This document shows positions 10,126 to 20,300 of a stretch of 64,000 nucleotides of DNA, one piece after another (position 1 is the stretch's first letter; the number at the start of each line of letters is the position of its first letter). The position numbers and the translations under genes were made by a program. Below the pieces are notes generated by a model. It searched no databases. It saw only the letters and a list, made by a program, of their open reading frames with translations, and was not told the origin of the DNA. The DNA lies in contig JASJZC010000004.1 in the NCBI GenBank assembly GCA_037178855.1, positions 7,130,001 to 7,194,000 of the forward strand, read 5' to 3'. The DNA comes from Oscheius sp. JU75. Taxonomy: Eukaryota > Nematoda > Chromadorea > Rhabditida > Rhabditidae.

Positions 10126-10257
10126 GGTAATAGTTCGGCAGGCGGCTCGTTTCGTTCAAACAGATTTTTCTCTTCGATCTTGATATCGCACAGAAGGAAA
10201 TGCCTTGTATAATGATAACTGACGCGAAAACCCGTTTGAATGAAACGAGCCGCCTGC
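10126..10257. mobile_element. Truncated Merlin-type MITE
   Basis: It starts GGTAATAGTTCGGCAGGCGG, identical to the end of the autonomous Merlin at 14,971. It ends with the inverted GTTTGAATGAAACGAGCCGC then CTGC, but lacks the last 12 bp (CGAACTATTACC). The right flank is the start of the next flank repeat, so no target duplication can be scored. Confidence 0.75.
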
Positions 10258-10569
10258 ATTCAAACTGCTTTGACTAAAGGACTGTCTCGGTTGGTCCTGG
10301 CCCGAATTCGTTTTTGACGCAGTGACGATTCTGTCATTCGGTAAATTCCAAAGCTCGCCTTTCCCATCTGTTTTGTGTGCTTTATGTATTGTTTTTATTT
10401 ATTTGTCTGTTTTGCTCGCTGCAATTTTGGGTTTTGCTGCTAAATTTTGTTCTGTTCGCTTGTTTGCTAGAAATTGCGAGCCTGGAAATTCTCGATAGTT
10501 CTTCGTGCCGAATGGTCGTTTCAATTTTTGCGCTTTTCTTCCAAAAACATATTTATTGGCTATTTTCAG
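10258..10569 (+). repeat. Conserved 5' flank of small gene copy C
   Basis: Modules are ATTCAAACTGCTTTGAC, CCTGGCCCGAATTCG, TTTTGCTGCTAAATTTTG, GCTAGAAATTGCGAGCCTGG and TTTATTGGCTATTTTCAG, in the same order and spacing as upstream of copies A, B and D. Confidence 0.65.
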
Positions 10570-10577
10570 GTGTTGAA

Positions 10578-10815
10578 ATGACAACACCTGATGAGGCTTC
10601 CAAGCCAGCGTTCGAAACGCTAGAAAAAGTCCTTCCAATCCTTAAAAAGGCAGTTTCGGACATGGAGGATCCAAAGGCCGACTTGTTGCTGGACGATCTG
10701 ATAGGTAGTATCAACACTTTGAGAGCATACCTTTCCTCTCGTACGGATCAGAACGGTCAGTTTTTTTTTGTTCATACGAACAATATGTTTAGGGCCGATT
10801 CTCATATCTACATGA
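10578..10815 (+). CDS. Novel small protein family, copy C (66 aa)
   Basis: Exons are 10,578-10,755 and 10,793-10,815 with a 37-nt intron (GTCAGT...TTTAG). The ATG lies 8 nt after a TTTTCAG acceptor. The protein starts MTTPDEASKPAFETLEKVLP, has an amphipathic core (ILKKAVSDMEDPKADLLLDD) and ends SRTDQNGPILIST. Compared with copies A and D it keeps the N-G-P-I-L junction across the intron and phase 1. The function is unknown. A longer in-frame reading from 10,377 exists but includes flank sequence not conserved in the other copies. Confidence 0.58.
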
Positions 10816-11532
10816 TGTGCCGTCTTCCTGGAAGGAGCCGCACCATCCCGCCCGCTGTCACCCTCCGCGATCCTGTTTTCAGTTGTTTTCCTTTTAAATT
10901 TTATTGTCTTTAATAAATATATACCACCAAAAAAGCTTTCTTCTCGAGTTTCGAACAAAACTCGCTGTTTCTTCGGAAATCTTTCGTTCCTGGCTACTTG
11001 AAACCAACAGTTCGCGGAACCTGCTCATTGTCTTCTTTCGAACAAAATAAACGTAAATTGACTTTTATTTGATAGAATATTGATTCATTCTTTCGATTAT
11101 CAGGCACGTGAATTGGTATTCGCTCCTTGATCTCTAGTTATACTGTTAACTCACAATATAGTAAATACCCGATATAGTGGACTTCACCATATAGTAGACA
11201 AATTTAGTGCGAAAAACGAAAAAAAAGAGGTGCTTATGTTGACCAACAGATTCCAATAGACGATTTCCGCGTCTTCTCTCGTCTCTCTTTTGTTAGATAA
11301 AAGGATCTCTTTATTCACAGGAAAGCTTGTTTTAGTGACTGAGCAAAGTGACAACAATAATAGGAAAATCTACTGGACGACCTCGTAGAACACGCCCGCA
11401 AGATGGAATCGGATGAAGAAGGAAAAAAGACTGAAGAGGATGAGATGATCAGGTTGACAGAAACAGCATAACTTCGAGACAGGCTGACAAATATACAGAT
11501 AGGATCTGGTCATGGCACGAAGAGGCTCTCGA
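10816..11532. other. Intergenic, no supported gene
   Basis: AT-rich sequence. AATAAATATA near 10,911 may be the polyadenylation signal of copy C. I found no conserved exon or complete repeat before the PRPF40-tail duplicate. Confidence 0.4.
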
Positions 11533-11904
11533 GCAAGAAGAAAAAGAAGGACAAGAAGAAGAGGGTAGATCATTTTTGTCTCTTTTCAATCGGAAATGCG
11601 TATACGCAATCGTAACGAACCTGTTTTTTTTTTCGCAATTTGGGTGCTTCTCGTCGCTTTTTTTTCACCGCGAGAACATTACTTCTAAACACGTTTTTCG
11701 CGCTTATACTTGCATTTCCAGCGTGAATCGCACTCGGGCGACGAGCAGCAGAAGAAGGACAGGAAACGAAAGAAGAAGGAGCATAGCAGCGATGAAGAAC
11801 GTCAGCACAAGAAGAAATCACGCAAGCGGTCCAGCGACAAGGTATCCATCTCATATTTTGATTCCGAATGAACGCGTTTTCAGAGTGGCAGCGATTCCGA
11901 CTAG
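11533..11904 (+). pseudogene. Second duplicate of PRPF40 terminal exons
   Basis: It begins inside the K-rich end of exon 4346-4459 (GAGCAAGAAGAAAAAGAAGG), then copies exons 11,722-11,841 and 11,884-11,904 with the stop. The intron between carries a small deletion compared with the parent: the ACAGAATGGAG stretch is replaced by a T run. The homology runs on past the stop into the block containing small gene copy D. Confidence 0.85.
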
Positions 11905-12079
11905 CAGACAGGCAATAGTGATCTCTCATTCCCTTATTTTTTCAATATAAATCTATCACTATTGTCGGGCATTTTTCGTGCTCCGTTTTGCATTCTCTCC
12001 ACTGACAATTGAGATTTTGATCAAGAGGTGCAGTTCTAGCAGTTATTTCTTCTTTTCTGGGTCAAATAACGACTTTTGA

Positions 12080-12140
12080 GACGATAGCTGAGCTGTTAGC
12101 GGCGATTGGTGCTGGAAAGACCCGGGTTCGATCCCCTTTC
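12080..12140 (+). repeat. tRNA-derived repeat (duplicate)
   Basis: GATAGCTGAGCTGTTAGCGG and GGGTTCGATCCC; counterpart of the repeat at 4985-5045, carried along in the segmental duplication. Confidence 0.5.
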
Positions 12141-12255
12141 CTCCTTCCCTCCCAAAGTTCGAAATCGAATCCCAGATTACTTAAAAACAGCGCAAATTTT
12201 TCTATAAAACCTTTTATTATCACGACACAAATAAGTACAGCATAAATCGTATTTC

Positions 12256-12519
12256 TCACTTGGGGGACGAGGTGGTTGGATAGCGTAATTTGGGCGCTTA
12301 AACGCATTGATTGCAAGAACACAAAAGAAACTAACCGTTCGGATCGATTCTTGATGCCAGATGTTGCTTCATCGCCGGAATGGCCGATACCATGGTCTTG
12401 AAGAGTTCTGCTGCTTTTTCATCTTCTTTACACATGTTTATTACGGTCTTCTCAATGACTGCCAATCCCTTTTCGATACTGACGAATCCGGGTTCGGATT
12501 GGTCAGCGGGAGACTGCAT
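12256..12519 (-). CDS. Novel small protein family, copy D (74 aa)
   Basis: Exons are 12,519-12,336 (184 nt) and 12,296-12,256, with a 39-nt intron. It is nearly identical to copy A (MQSPADQSEPGFVSIEKGLA), with substitutions such as ICKEDEKAAEH to MCKEDEKAAEL and SARRQHLG to PAMKQHLA. The 3' exon is longer (NAPKLRYPTTSSPK). Differences are mostly substitutions without frameshift. It is the paralogous partner of copy A inside a block of over 1 kb shared with 4,350-5,700. Its 5' flank is split by a 451-bp MITE. Confidence 0.6.
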
Positions 12520-12523
12520 TGAC

Positions 12524-12641
12524 TGAAATTAGCCAATAAAAATGGTTTCTGGGAAGACAAGCGCAAAATTAACACTAACATTCACCGCGAATAACTAACG
12601 AGAGTTTTCAGGCTCGCAGCTTCTAGCAAAGGAGCGAACAG
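12524..12641 (-). repeat. Proximal 5' flank of small gene copy D
   Basis: Carries the inverted AGCCAATAAAAATGGTTTC module next to the acceptor and the AGGCTCGCAGCTTCTAGC module. The rest of the flank continues beyond the MITE at 13,109-13,315. Confidence 0.6.
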
Positions 12642-12649
12642 AAGAAATT

Positions 12650-13100
12650 GGTAATACTTCGGCAGGCAACACGCATCATTCGAATTTTTTCGCGCGCAAT
12701 TTCGTTTTTTGGCGCGGATTCAATTTTTCTTTTATTTTTCAAACTTTTCCCAGTTTTATCGCTCATTTTTGCTATTTTTTTTTCGTATTTGTCTCGTTTT
12801 ATCACTTTTGTCCTCAACAAATGGTCTGCTATGCATCTAGAAAGATAAATGTAGCAGCTACAGCCCGTTTTAAAAAATTTTTCGCATTTACAGACAGTTC
12901 GAGAAGAGTGACGCGTTGTTTTAAAACGTTGTTCTACGGATAAACGGCAGAAATGCCCGACAATATACGAAAAAATAGCAAAAATGAGCGATAAAACTGG
13001 GAAAAGCTTGAAAAATAAAAGAAAAATTGAATCCGCGCCAAAAAACGAAATTGCGCGCGAAAAAATTCAAATGATGCGTGTTGCCTGCCGAAGTATTACC
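12650..13100. mobile_element. Non-autonomous Merlin-type MITE, 451 bp, with 8-bp TSD
   Basis: Ends are GGTAATACTTCGGCAGGC and GCCTGCCGAAGTATTACC. Long inverted arms (about 140 bp each) pair throughout, with about 120 bp of unique sequence between. The flanking 8-bp direct repeat AAGAAATT occurs at 12,642-12,649 and 13,101-13,108. Terminal sequence and TSD length match the autonomous Merlin in this window. Confidence 0.93.
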
Positions 13101-13108
13101 AAGAAATT

Positions 13109-13315
13109 TAGCAGAAAAACACAAAATTTCTGCGAGCAAAACAGACAAAACAGATCAAAGCAAAACAGGAAACTAATGAAAAGAGGCAAGACAGCAGAAA
13201 AAGGCAGAATTTGGGATTTACCAAACAGGATGCATCAAAAAACGAATTCGGGCCAGGACCGGCCGAGGCAGCTCTTTGTTCAAAGCAGTTTGAATGTGCG
13301 ACGTTCACAACACTA
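13109..13315 (-). repeat. Distal 5' flank of small gene copy D
   Basis: GGCAAGACAGCAGAAAAAGG, ATTTGGGATTTACCAAAC and GAATTCGGGCCAGGACC are homologous to 5,580-5,700 of copy A. It was separated from the proximal flank by the MITE insertion. Confidence 0.65.
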
Positions 13316-13359
13316 GCAAAGGCAAGACGGTCGGTCGCCGTCTTGCCTTTGCAGAAAAA

Positions 13360-13430
13360 GATGGTCAGGTGGGTACGAGGTTGGCCTCACGTGCTAGAGG
13401 ACGCTGGTTCGGTCCCGCACAGCGAGAAAC
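13360..13430 (+). repeat. tRNA-derived repeat (SINE-like)
   Basis: ATGGTCAGGTGGGTACGAGG and GCTGGTTCGGTCCCGC; same family as the minus-strand copy at 6482-6548. Confidence 0.45.
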
Positions 13431-13711
13431 ATTTTTTGGCTCTTTTTTTTGGAGCAGTCAAGAAGCAGCAAAAAAATATTGCCGAACGTTTTCTAGCTAT
13501 AGCTGAGCGAGAGACAATCATCTTTCGCTCGTCCAACAAGAAGCAAGTTCGACAAAGCTTGTGGGAAGGTAAAGGCGTCAAAAGGAGAATTGTAATAAAA
13601 GTGGTCCTAGACTACCCAAACTCTGGTAGTCCTTCGGTAAGGATTCGGCTATTTTTCTATCTCATACGAGTCTCGATATTATCAGCTTTTTCTACGGAAA
13701 AGTGTATGAAA

Positions 13712-13911
13712 AAAACCTGGGAGGCGCTTTCCTCTGCCGAGGTGACGTTCAAGTCGGGGCTTCGATATTTCTTGTAGAAGGCGCAAAAAGTGCACGTTTT
13801 CAAACAAAATTGGCATAAACGACTTACGCTCTAACAGTATTCTCGTGGTAGAAGCGCTTCCGCATGGACTCGTCGTATTCAGGTAGCTTCACGTTCCGGT
13901 CTGACGGAGAG
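13712..13911 (-). pseudogene. MRPS23 partial duplicate with destroyed splice acceptor
   Basis: It is homologous to 1,443-1,640 and covers MRPS23 exons 2 (part) and 3. Frames stay open ([40 protein letters not shown]). The exon 3 acceptor has changed from TTTTAG/CGCC to TTTTTG/CGCC, and the first and last exons are absent. It is therefore a non-functional fragment, probably moved with the segmental duplications of this region. Confidence 0.8.
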
Positions 13912-14324
13912 AGTCAACATCTACTAGTTCTAAATGCCCAAAAGTCTCTGTGTTTATGTGTCCGTCTGTCTGAGGCCCTAATTGCCAATTTGTCACATTT
14001 ACTTTGTGACAGTAACTACTGTTCGCAAGTTAAGACAGTTCGGAAGAGTGCAAGAGCGTAGCTTCTGCCACGGTAGGGGAACAATCTCTATCTGTCACGA
14101 GCCACAACGGGGCATCAGCCGAGCTTGTGGCGTCTTATCCTATAGCCTTTTTTGAGGAGAAAACAACAAAACAGCATTCCTAGTGACCACAATCAGTATA
14201 AAACTCTCTTTCACTAAAGCGAGACTGTGTCTGTATATCTGGATGTTTATAGGTGCTTATGTCACAGGGGGCACCGCCTCTCGCCGTAGCTCCGCTGTGA
14301 ATCGTAGCAACTTGCGTTCAATCC

Positions 14325-14400
14325 ACTTACACTTGTAGTAGTGGACCCCATCGTGCATCTTGCCTCTGGTGATGCCTGGTCCGCCACGTCCGTGGATGTC
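14325..14400 (-). pseudogene. RPA1 exon 2 fragment
   Basis: On the minus strand, 14,368-14,325 is identical to the 3' end of RPA1 exon 2 plus its donor (CCAGAGGCAAGATGCACGAT ... AAGTGTAAGT, parent around 17,612-17,656). Upstream the similarity to the parent is lost, although the frame stays open. Confidence 0.7.
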
Positions 14401-14970
14401 GATGCGTCTACACGATAATGTCGTAAGTAACGCAATGGCCGCCGCAATAAATTCAAATCATTTTGGGCCTACCGTATCGAACGAGCCAAAGATGGCCAGT
14501 TAATTGGTTCTGACTAGTTCCAAATCCCATAAGGAATACCACACATCAAAATCAGCCATTCCGGCGTCAAAATGCCTTTTTTTTAACTTTGCAATGTTCT
14601 GCAAAGCTGTAAAGCAGAAAAAAATGCTACCTCTTTGCAGAAAATCGCAAAGTGAAAAAAATGTAACCTTGACCCTGAAATAGCTGATTTCTTGTCCCAG
14701 GGGTTTTCTCGACGGGACCACAGTGCGCCATTTGCGCGGCTGGATAACAAATTCTACTTTTACCATTTGCTCTGTGATCTTTTATTCATTTCTTTATCCA
14801 TTTTTTTCTTGTCCTCTCCCAAATGCTTCAAAATTGTGAAGAGAAATGAGCTTGCCTTAAATTTACGTGTTTGATGTGTTTCGTGAACGTTTTTCCGTCT
14901 TTCCCTGCAATTTTGGCATACGTTTTTTTTCGTAATATTCTTACTTCTAGAGCCCGTAACTAACTGCAAA

Positions 14971-16797
14971 GGTAATAGTTCGGCAGGCGGCCCCCTCATT
15001 CAAACGTATTTTCGCGCGCATTTTTCACTTCGGCGGGATTTTTTTATTTTTCTTCTCTTCACCAAGCTCTTTGTTATTTTCGTCGCGTTCTTCCTCATTT
15101 CTGCCATTTTTGCCACTTTTTTTTTTCTTTTATACCTTCCTAACAGTTTGTCTAATCAATTATAAGATAGTAATAAGTAAGTTGAGCAAACAAACGAAGT
15201 AAATTGAACGAGGATATTACAGGTGAAATTGCAACAGATTCATGATAACAAAGTCGAAAATCAAGGGACATGATATTTGGAGACAAGCTCCAGAAGGCGA
15301 AGGTACGGATCCTCGCAGACTTGACGACCGTTGATGGACAACCACCAGTGAAGAGCAAGTTTCGACGGCAAAGTTCTGGCGCGAACACCAGGACTCAACT
15401 TGAGGAGGGTTTGCTTGAGGATACGCCACTGGCGTTCAATCATCTGGGTGTGGCATCCGGTAACGGGATCGACGAAGTTCAGGGAATGATTGACGGCCTC
15501 GTGGTGGAACCCATGGCTAGGAATTTGTCGATAAGCACGCCATTCATCACTGTATATGATAGATCCCGGAGCGACGTGTCTCTGCAGAATCGGCATCAAC
15601 GTGGCAGCGGTACGGTCAGGAACCCAGAAGACTCGGCACTCCTTCGTGCGGCGGGAGATGAGGCCAAAGAGCCACGGACCTTAGATGAATGACTTTTGAT
15701 ATAACCATATACTCACCCTGGGATCTTCTCAGATAATTATTGTTTCGGTGACCCACGTGACCAAGCCGATTTCCCTGCATCAAGCGTCCTCTGTTAGCTT
15801 TTCTTCTTCCCTTCATATACGTCTCATCTACTTCGATGATGTCGCCAACTCCTCCAACTTTTGGGGCATCAGACATGGCTTCCCTCATTAGCTCTCGGAC
15901 ATGCAGAGACCACTCGACTCTCGACTCCTTGCTCAGTTGACGACCAACAAGTTCTTTCGAACGAGAGAGACTAAGCTCCTTGGCCAGCATGAAGATGACG
16001 TAGACGACGTCTTTCGGATCAATCTGTTCAAACAAAGAAGATAACAATGAAGAGGTCTAAACAATACTTTTCTGTTGGGACGTCCCGTGATATCTCTCAC
16101 GTTGAAGATGGGGAGTCCGCTCGGCTGAACAGTCGGATCGTAGGCGGATGGACCATGGTGAGCAGACTTATGATTGCGGCAAACCGTGCAGCGGAAGTGA
16201 GGCGTACCGTTGACCAAAACCTCCTTGATCTTCCCGATGCAGTTCGGCTTTCTCAAGTTGAACGGCTTGGCGGCGCAGAGGGCCAGGTAGATGGTCCCAT
16301 TTCTGTTGACTCCCATCGGTTGTCCAATGGCCGGCAGTAGATTCCATCGGCGAAGATATGCAGCTTCGAGCTCCGGAGTCCTCATGTACTCATAGAGCAG
16401 CGTGAGATGAGGGTCGGAGCGGGGAACCATACTTGACGAAATGACACTGTCAATAATTTTGTCCAGGTAGAGTCTCATTCCCTAATTTGATAGGTACTGT
16501 ATATCATTACTCGTGATGGGACCCGTTTTCACAACGAGTCTGACAGTCTTTGGACTCCGATCGGCCATTGAACATCCCTTTTTTACGACTTTTGGTTCCA
16601 ATGAAGTATTTTCTTATCTGGATACTCAGTTACTCCTATTTATTTGAACTCCACGAAAAACCAGCAGAAATGAGGAAGAACGCGACGAAAATAACAAAGA
16701 GTTTGGTGAAGAGAAGAAAAATAAAAAAATCCCGCCGAAGTGAAAAATGCGCGCGAAAATACGTTTGAATGAGGGGGCCGCCTGCCGAACTATTACC
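14971..16797. mobile_element. Complete Merlin-superfamily DNA transposon, 1,827 bp
   Basis: Terminal inverted repeats begin GGTAATAGTTCGGCAGGCGG at 14,971 and end CCGCCTGCCGAACTATTACC at 16,797. Inverted homology extends about 130 bp inwards. The 8-bp target duplication ACTGCAAA occurs at 14,963-14,970 and 16,798-16,805. It encodes an uninterrupted ISXO2/IS1595-type transposase on the minus strand. Perfect TSD and an open transposase suggest recent insertion. Confidence 0.95.
15261..16478 (-). CDS. Merlin transposase (ISXO2/IS1595-like DDE), 378 aa
   Basis: Catalyses cut-and-paste transposition. Minus-strand exons are 16,478-16,068, 16,023-15,717 and 15,679-15,261, with phases 0 and 1 and introns of 44 and 37 nt; no stops or frameshifts. 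The N-terminal part has a zinc-ribbon-like pair (CIGKIKEV...FRCTVC). The catalytic domain shows EVDETYMKGRRK (first D), IYSDEWRAY (second D), then NHSLNFVDP and TQMIERQWR with the third acidic or asparagine position, as in DDE_Tnp_IS1595/ISXO2 families. It lies wholly between the element's TIRs. Confidence 0.92.
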
Positions 16798-16805
16798 ACT
16801 GCAAA

Positions 16806-17380
16806 TGATATAGAGTAAGCAGAAATTGAGTGAAAATTGTTAGAAGGCCCGTGTATTGGTGAATTGAAAGTATAGAGAACTGTTTTCTTACTCTCTTGCC
16901 ATTTTCTTATTCCTTCAGCTTAACAGAATCAACTTTTTTGTTTATACCATGCTGGCCAGCTCTAGAAGGTGTTAAACTATTGCAAAAATCCTGGGAATGG
17001 CCGAAGGACAAAGTTTACATTTTTTCCAAGATTCGCAGCCCTTTTTTCTTGTTCCTTTACTTTTTATTCTTTAGCCACAGTCGCACAATCTACCTCTTCT
17101 GACAATCTTAAGAGTCTTTTGCATGCAAAAAAGATACAAAAGAGCGAGAAATGGCTGATAACGTGTTGTTTCCATTCTTTTCATCTCCGTCCACAATTTT
17201 TGGCCATTTCATCCTTCCTTCCAATTTCTTCTCCAAAAAAGACCATTCCGTCCAGAAATGCGCCCTATTGCAAAAAGGCGCGAAAATGTGGCTCAGTTGG
17301 GTTGCGAAACTGCCTTTTGGCGCTGTCCTTCTCTTCTTCTTTTTTTCCCCAAACAAATCTCGACCTTTTTTCCCAGAAAA
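16806..17380. promoter_or_regulatory. RPA1 upstream region
   Basis: No gene seen. TTTTTTCCCAGAAAA stands immediately before the RPA1 ATG, consistent with a 5' UTR acceptor or spliced-leader acceptor 5 nt upstream of the start. Runs of pyrimidine precede it. Confidence 0.35.
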
Positions 17381-20300
17381 ATGACAGCTATCAACATACC
17401 AGCCGAGACCCTGGCCAAGATTCAGCATGCCATCAAGCATGGTCAGATCGAGCTCACTGCCGGAGCTATAAAGGTCCGTTATTTCGTATGAGAAACGTAT
17501 CAAATTCCATTTTAGAGGGCCTTCGAGAATGAGGGCGACATTAAAGAGGCAGCCATTCTGCAGCTGGTCAACTTCAAATGGACCGATGAGAACGGAGCTC
17601 CCGGAACCTGCGCCAGAGGCAAGATGCACGATGGGGTCCACTACTACAAGTGTAAGTTTCGTGTAAATTTTTGTATGTAAATCGGATCAACGACCTTGCC
17701 AGAGCGTGTAAGAATCAGTGTATTTTTGTTCTTTAAAATCCTAGAGTCATTCTGGGCATAAATAGTCTTCGTGCCCCGAAAAATTAATGGGTTTCGGCAT
17801 TGAAACCGCGACACCTCAATGCCACAGCCGTCTATGACATGCCGACACCTCAGTGCCACAGCCGTCTATGCCATGCCGGATTGCTTAAACCTGTAGTATG
17901 AAGCCTAAGAAACCTCTCAAGTCACATTGCGACGTTTTCTGGCTCCTGGAAGTCAGTAAAGTTTTCTACTCTGCTTGTTGAAAAGTTTGTCGTCCACAGG
18001 GATCAAACCCGATTCATCTGGTTTGTAGTGGCATCACTTCACCAACTGTTTTCGCTAAAGCTTTGAAGGGCTGTTAACTTTGTTTGGAGGACGGAACCCC
18101 CCAAATATGATTGCAGATTCTTACCCAGCTCAAAATATAAAACTCCGATGGATGCAAAACAATCCCAAAAACAGCATATTCTTCACCATTTTCAGTCTTC
18201 TTCTTCTCTTCGGACCTGGCCAACCAGATGCGACGCGAGAATCTCGTGGGCAAGACGGACATGGCCGCCGGCACCGGCGGCGAGATCATCCTGCTCACCC
18301 GGGCCCACTACTCGCTGGCCAACAAGACCAAGAATGGGTCAGTTGGCCATGTTTTTGACAAAAGAAAAATGAATTTTTAGAAGCGCCGTCTTTGTCGTCG
18401 ACGAGTACCAGCTGCTGTCGCGCGGCAACCAGTGCCTCGATGCGAAAATGGTCGAGCATCAGGGAACTCCGGAGGTTTGGAAATTTTCCCTTGGATTTAG
18501 CTATGAGTAATCGTCTCGGGAACTATTTCACTGCTTAGATCGTTGGCAGCATCAGTGATGACCAAATTTCAATGTTCTCCTACTCGGCTCGGTCCAGCAT
18601 TGGATACACGGCTGGTTTGGGGCGAGTCGGAATCGAACTTGTGGCTTTATTTGCTGAACGGCTGTTGCAACTGTCCCTATCTTACCCCATAGTACTGTCA
18701 CTTTTTGAATCCGGACTGTCTCTGTAGCATATACCTAGTTCGCCGCACAAATATACTGTCTCTGTCAATTCCCTGTCTAATACGGACTCTGGAATGTGTC
18801 CTTCTCTCTGCTATCTCTCCCAATTGTCTCTTCCTATATACTGGGAATTTCGGCGTCTCAGCCCTCCCAATTCTTTTTTAACAGCTCCTGCTTTTCATGA
18901 CCAGGGTCCTCGAATCATCCTTTGACATGTCTTCCTTTTTTACAGGATTTTAACATAATATGTGCATTTGTACAGCTGAAGCTCAGCAATAATGCTCCTA
19001 TTTCTTTTGCTGCTAGCCTCGTCTTCTTGCTCGACTACAGCATCTCTATTTTCAGTACGACTCCCTGTCTTTACCCAAAACTTCTCCAGACCGTTCACAT
19101 CAAACAGGTGGTATATGCTGAAGTGCAATTTTAACATTAGAGTGCGCACCAACTCTTATAACATAAGGTCCCCGACGTATCGGCGAAACACCCTAAGCAA
19201 TTTCGATACCAAAAAAACCGCTTCAAAATTGGCCCTTCGGGTCACTATGACTTCAATCTTCTTGGCTGAGTATTCAATGCGGTCCAGCTGGTGTCAATGG
19301 GCCCATTTTTGACCTGATTATCCTGCAAAAATCCCAGGATTTTCACTTTCGCGCTCTATTGACAACGAGATTTCAGGCCATAGAGCTCTATCGCAGCTAC
19401 AAGCCGACCACCTTCCTCTCTCTCCCCTGGAACGGTCCCACAGATATGCCAGCCACAACGAATGCTCCCCAGCCTGCCAGATCTGCTGCTCCAGCTCCTC
19501 CCCCGGCTCGTACGGCTCCTCCGCCTCGTGGAAATGCCGGTCTCGGAGCCGGAAACATCATCCCGATCAACATGCTCACCCCATACCTGCCCAAATGGCG
19601 CATCTTGGGCGTCTGTACAGATGCTGAGCCCATGAGGGAGATCAACACGGCCAGAGGACCCACCAAGGTTGGTTTCCCCTTGTTTCATGACCCCTAACAT
19701 GTTGGTTTAATCGATTTTCGAGGTGAAAACGCGGGAGGAGACTCATTTGGGATCATTTGCAAGTAAATTGACCTGTTTGGAGCACCGTGTGTACTCGGGA
19801 AATCGTGCAAAGTCTTGGAAAGCCTGAAGCTTATTAAAAAAGTTTATCACCTTCGGGGACCGAACCCGGATAGTCCGGGGCCAAGTCCGCCAACTTATTG
19901 CCTGAGCCATGCTGAAAAACTATTTTTAAGTGTCCGGGGATCGAACCCAGGATCTCTAGATCTTAGTCTGGCTTTAACCTGCTGATCCAAAAAACAAGAT
20001 TTCCCCCGACTACTGCCCAATTCCTCGATTTCAGGTGTTCAACTTCACTCTCACCGATAAGCAGGGCTCCGGAATTCGTCTCGCTGCCTTCGGAGAGGCC
20101 GCCATTCGTGGATCGAGCCTCATTCAGGCCGACTGTACCTATTATATCAGCGGCGGACAGGTCAAACAGGCCAACAAGAGGTTCAACACGACCGGACACG
20201 ACTACGAAATCACTCTTCGCAACGATACTGAGGTTTTCTGTTTTCTTCCCGCCAAAAAAAATAAAATTTTAGATCACTCCCTGCAATGAGAACATCGGCA

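Noticed and set aside
16047-16340. Plus-strand 97-codon frame inside the Merlin element
   Set aside because: Antisense to the first transposase exon and without independent support.
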